DNA from: CAZMNY01 sp964567745
GTDB taxonomy: Bacteria; Planctomycetota; Planctomycetia; Pirellulales; Pirellulaceae
Direction: 5' to 3'
NCBI GenBank assembly: GCA_964567745.1
Contig: CAZMNY010000017.1
Coordinates: 86,822-150,821, forward strand
Length of the DNA stretch: 64,000 nucleotides
In this document: positions 62,802 to 64,000 of the stretch, piece by piece
Layout of the letters: each line of letters begins with the position of its first letter
Numbering within the stretch: position 1 is the stretch's first letter
Program-made: the position numbers and the translations under genes
The notes under the pieces: model-generated
What the model saw: only the letters and a program-made list of their open reading frames with translations
What the model was told of the DNA's origin: nothing
The model's database searches: none

Positions 62802-64000
62802 ATGTCGAAACTTCGCGAAACGATGACAGATTGGGTCGTGGTTGGGTTCGCCCCCACGCTCGTCGCCGTTCTGATCGGGAGTTTCGTGTTTTATCTGTCC
62901 GAGGTTTTTTACTCGGGCGGGTTCGCCAGCCGAATCAATTTCATTTTAGCCATGTTCATCATGGCGACCGTGTGCATCGGGCGACTGTCGATCGAAGAGG
63001 GCCGTGAACACGCGACAATGTACGCCATTCCACTGGCGCTTGTCGCCTCGTTAGGAATGATCAGATTTGTCTCGCCCGTGGCGGCCGGAATTTTGTTGCT
63101 GGCCGTGATCTGGTATTGCGCCCACAAGCTGACCTGGGACTGCACGATCATCGACAATTCCAAACCGGGGGGCGGAGAAGGACTTCTGCAAACCGCCGGT
63201 CTCGACCGAGGCGGCGGTTCAGGAAACAGTGACAGCTCGAACGCCAGCGGTGTTGATAGCGATAACCGAGAACAGCTTGATCTTTCCGCGACGTCAGGCG
63301 CCACGCCCGGTTCCGATACATCTGGCGATCGCGACCCCGAAACCGATTCATTCTGGCACCGATGGGGTGAACAGCGTCGTCGGCACCAGACGCAAGGCAT
63401 CTGGGTCGTTTACTTTTGCATATTCGCTCTGCCAATTTTCGGAATGGGCCAGTGGTTCATGGGCTCCGACCTCGCCCGCCGCAACTATTGCTTTCGACTG
63501 CTGGCCTGTTTCGTCGCCTGCGCACTTTGCCTGTTGATGACTACCAGCTTCCTGCGAATTCGGCGTTACCTCCGCCAACGTAAACTGGAAATGCCCTTGC
63601 AGATGACCGGTGCCTGGATCGGATCCGGACTGATTCTCATCGTCGCCGTGATCGTTCTTTGCGCCGTCCTGCCACGACGCAATCCAGTGGTGTCCATCGC
63701 CGAGGACCTTCCGTTTTCGCTCAGCTCGCCCGAAGGGCTCGAGGCGTCGCAATACGCGCAAATGAAAAGCGATGCCGTGAGCGATTCGAGCAACAAAGCG
63801 CCTGCCGGGCGCTCGCCGCAATCGACCGAGAGCAAACAATATGGAGGTGACGCCAAAGCCAAGAAGGGCGCTGCCGGAGAGGGCGGCAAACAAGGCGGCG
63901 GCGGCAGGAATTCCCAAGGCGGCCAGAAGGGCCAAGGCGGTCAAAAGGGACAAGGGCAAAAAGGCCAAGGCGGACAGGGCGGTCAAAAGGGACAAGGTCA
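62802..64000 (+). CDS. Polytopic membrane protein with Gly/Gln/Lys-rich tail (3' end outside window)
   Basis: From ATG 62802 the frame is open for 399 codons to the window edge. Three membrane helices come first (VVVGFAPTLVAVLIGSFVFY, INFILAMFIMATVCIG and a segment starting MYAIPLALVASLGMI), then a Ser/Gly/Asp-rich soluble loop, then two or three more helices (GIWVVYFCIFALPIFGMGQW, LLACFVACALCLLMTTSF, WIGSGLILIVAVIVL). After about residue 300 the chain becomes hydrophilic and ends in GGQKGQ-type repeats. In planctomycetes a gene of this kind commonly follows MoxR and DUF58 and precedes a transglutaminase-type membrane protein; its role is unknown to me. The ribosome site is weak (GAGCAG). Confidence 0.75.
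   Translation, partial: MSKLRETMTDWVVVGFAPTLVAVLIGSFVFYLSEVFYSGGFASRINFILAMFIMATVCIGRLSIEEGREHATMYAIPLALVASLGMIRFVSPVAAGILLLAVIWYCAHKLTWDCTIIDNSKPGGGEGLLQTAGLDRGGGSGNSDSSNASGVDSDNREQLDLSATSGATPGSDTSGDRDPETDSFWHRWGEQRRRHQTQGIWVVYFCIFALPIFGMGQWFMGSDLARRNYCFRLLACFVACALCLLMTTSFLRIRRYLRQRKLEMPLQMTGAWIGSGLILIVAVIVLCAVLPRRNPVVSIAEDLPFSLSSPEGLEASQYAQMKSDAVSDSSNKAPAGRSPQSTESKQYGGDAKAKKGAAGEGGKQGGGGRNSQGGQKGQGGQKGQGQKGQGGQGGQKGQG
63881..64000 (+). repeat. Coding low-complexity repeat (GGQKGQ units)
   Basis: The bases GGCGGTCAAAAGGGACAAGG and close variants recur four or more times up to the window edge, encoding Gly, Gln and Lys in units such as GGQKGQ. The tract lies inside the open membrane-protein gene and its full length is not visible. 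Confidence 0.8.

Overview
The window comes from a planctomycete, most likely of the Pirellulales group. This rests on several lineage-typical features: two DUF1501 genes, a DUF1549/DUF1553 cytochrome-type gene, a tandem DUF1080 protein, a Cys-type sulfatase, a PQQ-like propeller protein, a Ser/Thr kinase, and a 19.5-kb gene for a 6514-residue exported protein that starts with an LEPR-XLL-type motif and ends in a dockerin-like domain. GC content is moderate and genes are mostly in short strand runs with large intergenic gaps. I see no phage, transposase, CRISPR array, rRNA or tRNA.

Layout. 1-900: the start of a secreted protein and a frameshifted zinc-ribbon gene. 1273-6677: an amino-acid module with a class III aminotransferase facing a tight run of a D-threonine-aldolase-like PLP enzyme, an HpaI-type aldolase, an M20 deacylase and an N-acetyltransferase. 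6752-11766: a DUF1501 gene coupled to a DUF1549/DUF1553 gene. 11860-13122: a DegT/DnrJ aminotransferase gene split by an in-frame TAG. 13314-32944: the giant protein gene with a strong hairpin terminator. 33378-36759: DJ-1/PfpI, Gfo/Idh/MocA and SelA-like genes. 37066-37413: an ArsC-like thioredoxin-fold protein whose reading frame runs through UGA in a UxxC motif, followed by a SECIS-like hairpin, so very probably a selenoprotein. 37674-42400: APC permease and two glycosyltransferases around a structured repeat cluster. 42822-46166: DUF1080 protein, a frameshifted c-type cytochrome gene, a zinc-ribbon membrane protein between related repeats. 46291-54633: a signalling-rich stretch (kinase fused to a receiver lacking its phospho-Asp, a NarL-type regulator, a histidine-kinase remnant, a single receiver and a receiver-histidine kinase), with a DUF1501 gene and a sulfatase between. 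54682-59881: transglutaminase-like, PQQ propeller, sialate O-acetylesterase-like and ATP-type PEP carboxykinase genes. 60216-64000: a MoxR / DUF58 / membrane protein run cut by the window end.

The most notable points are the recoded UGA selenoprotein, the M10-like segment of the giant protein in which all metal ligands of HExxHxxGxxH are replaced, a repeat module in the same protein with another domain nested inside it, and four broken genes. Two of the broken genes can be repaired by adding one base in or beside an A-run, so sequence error has to be excluded before they are called pseudogenes.
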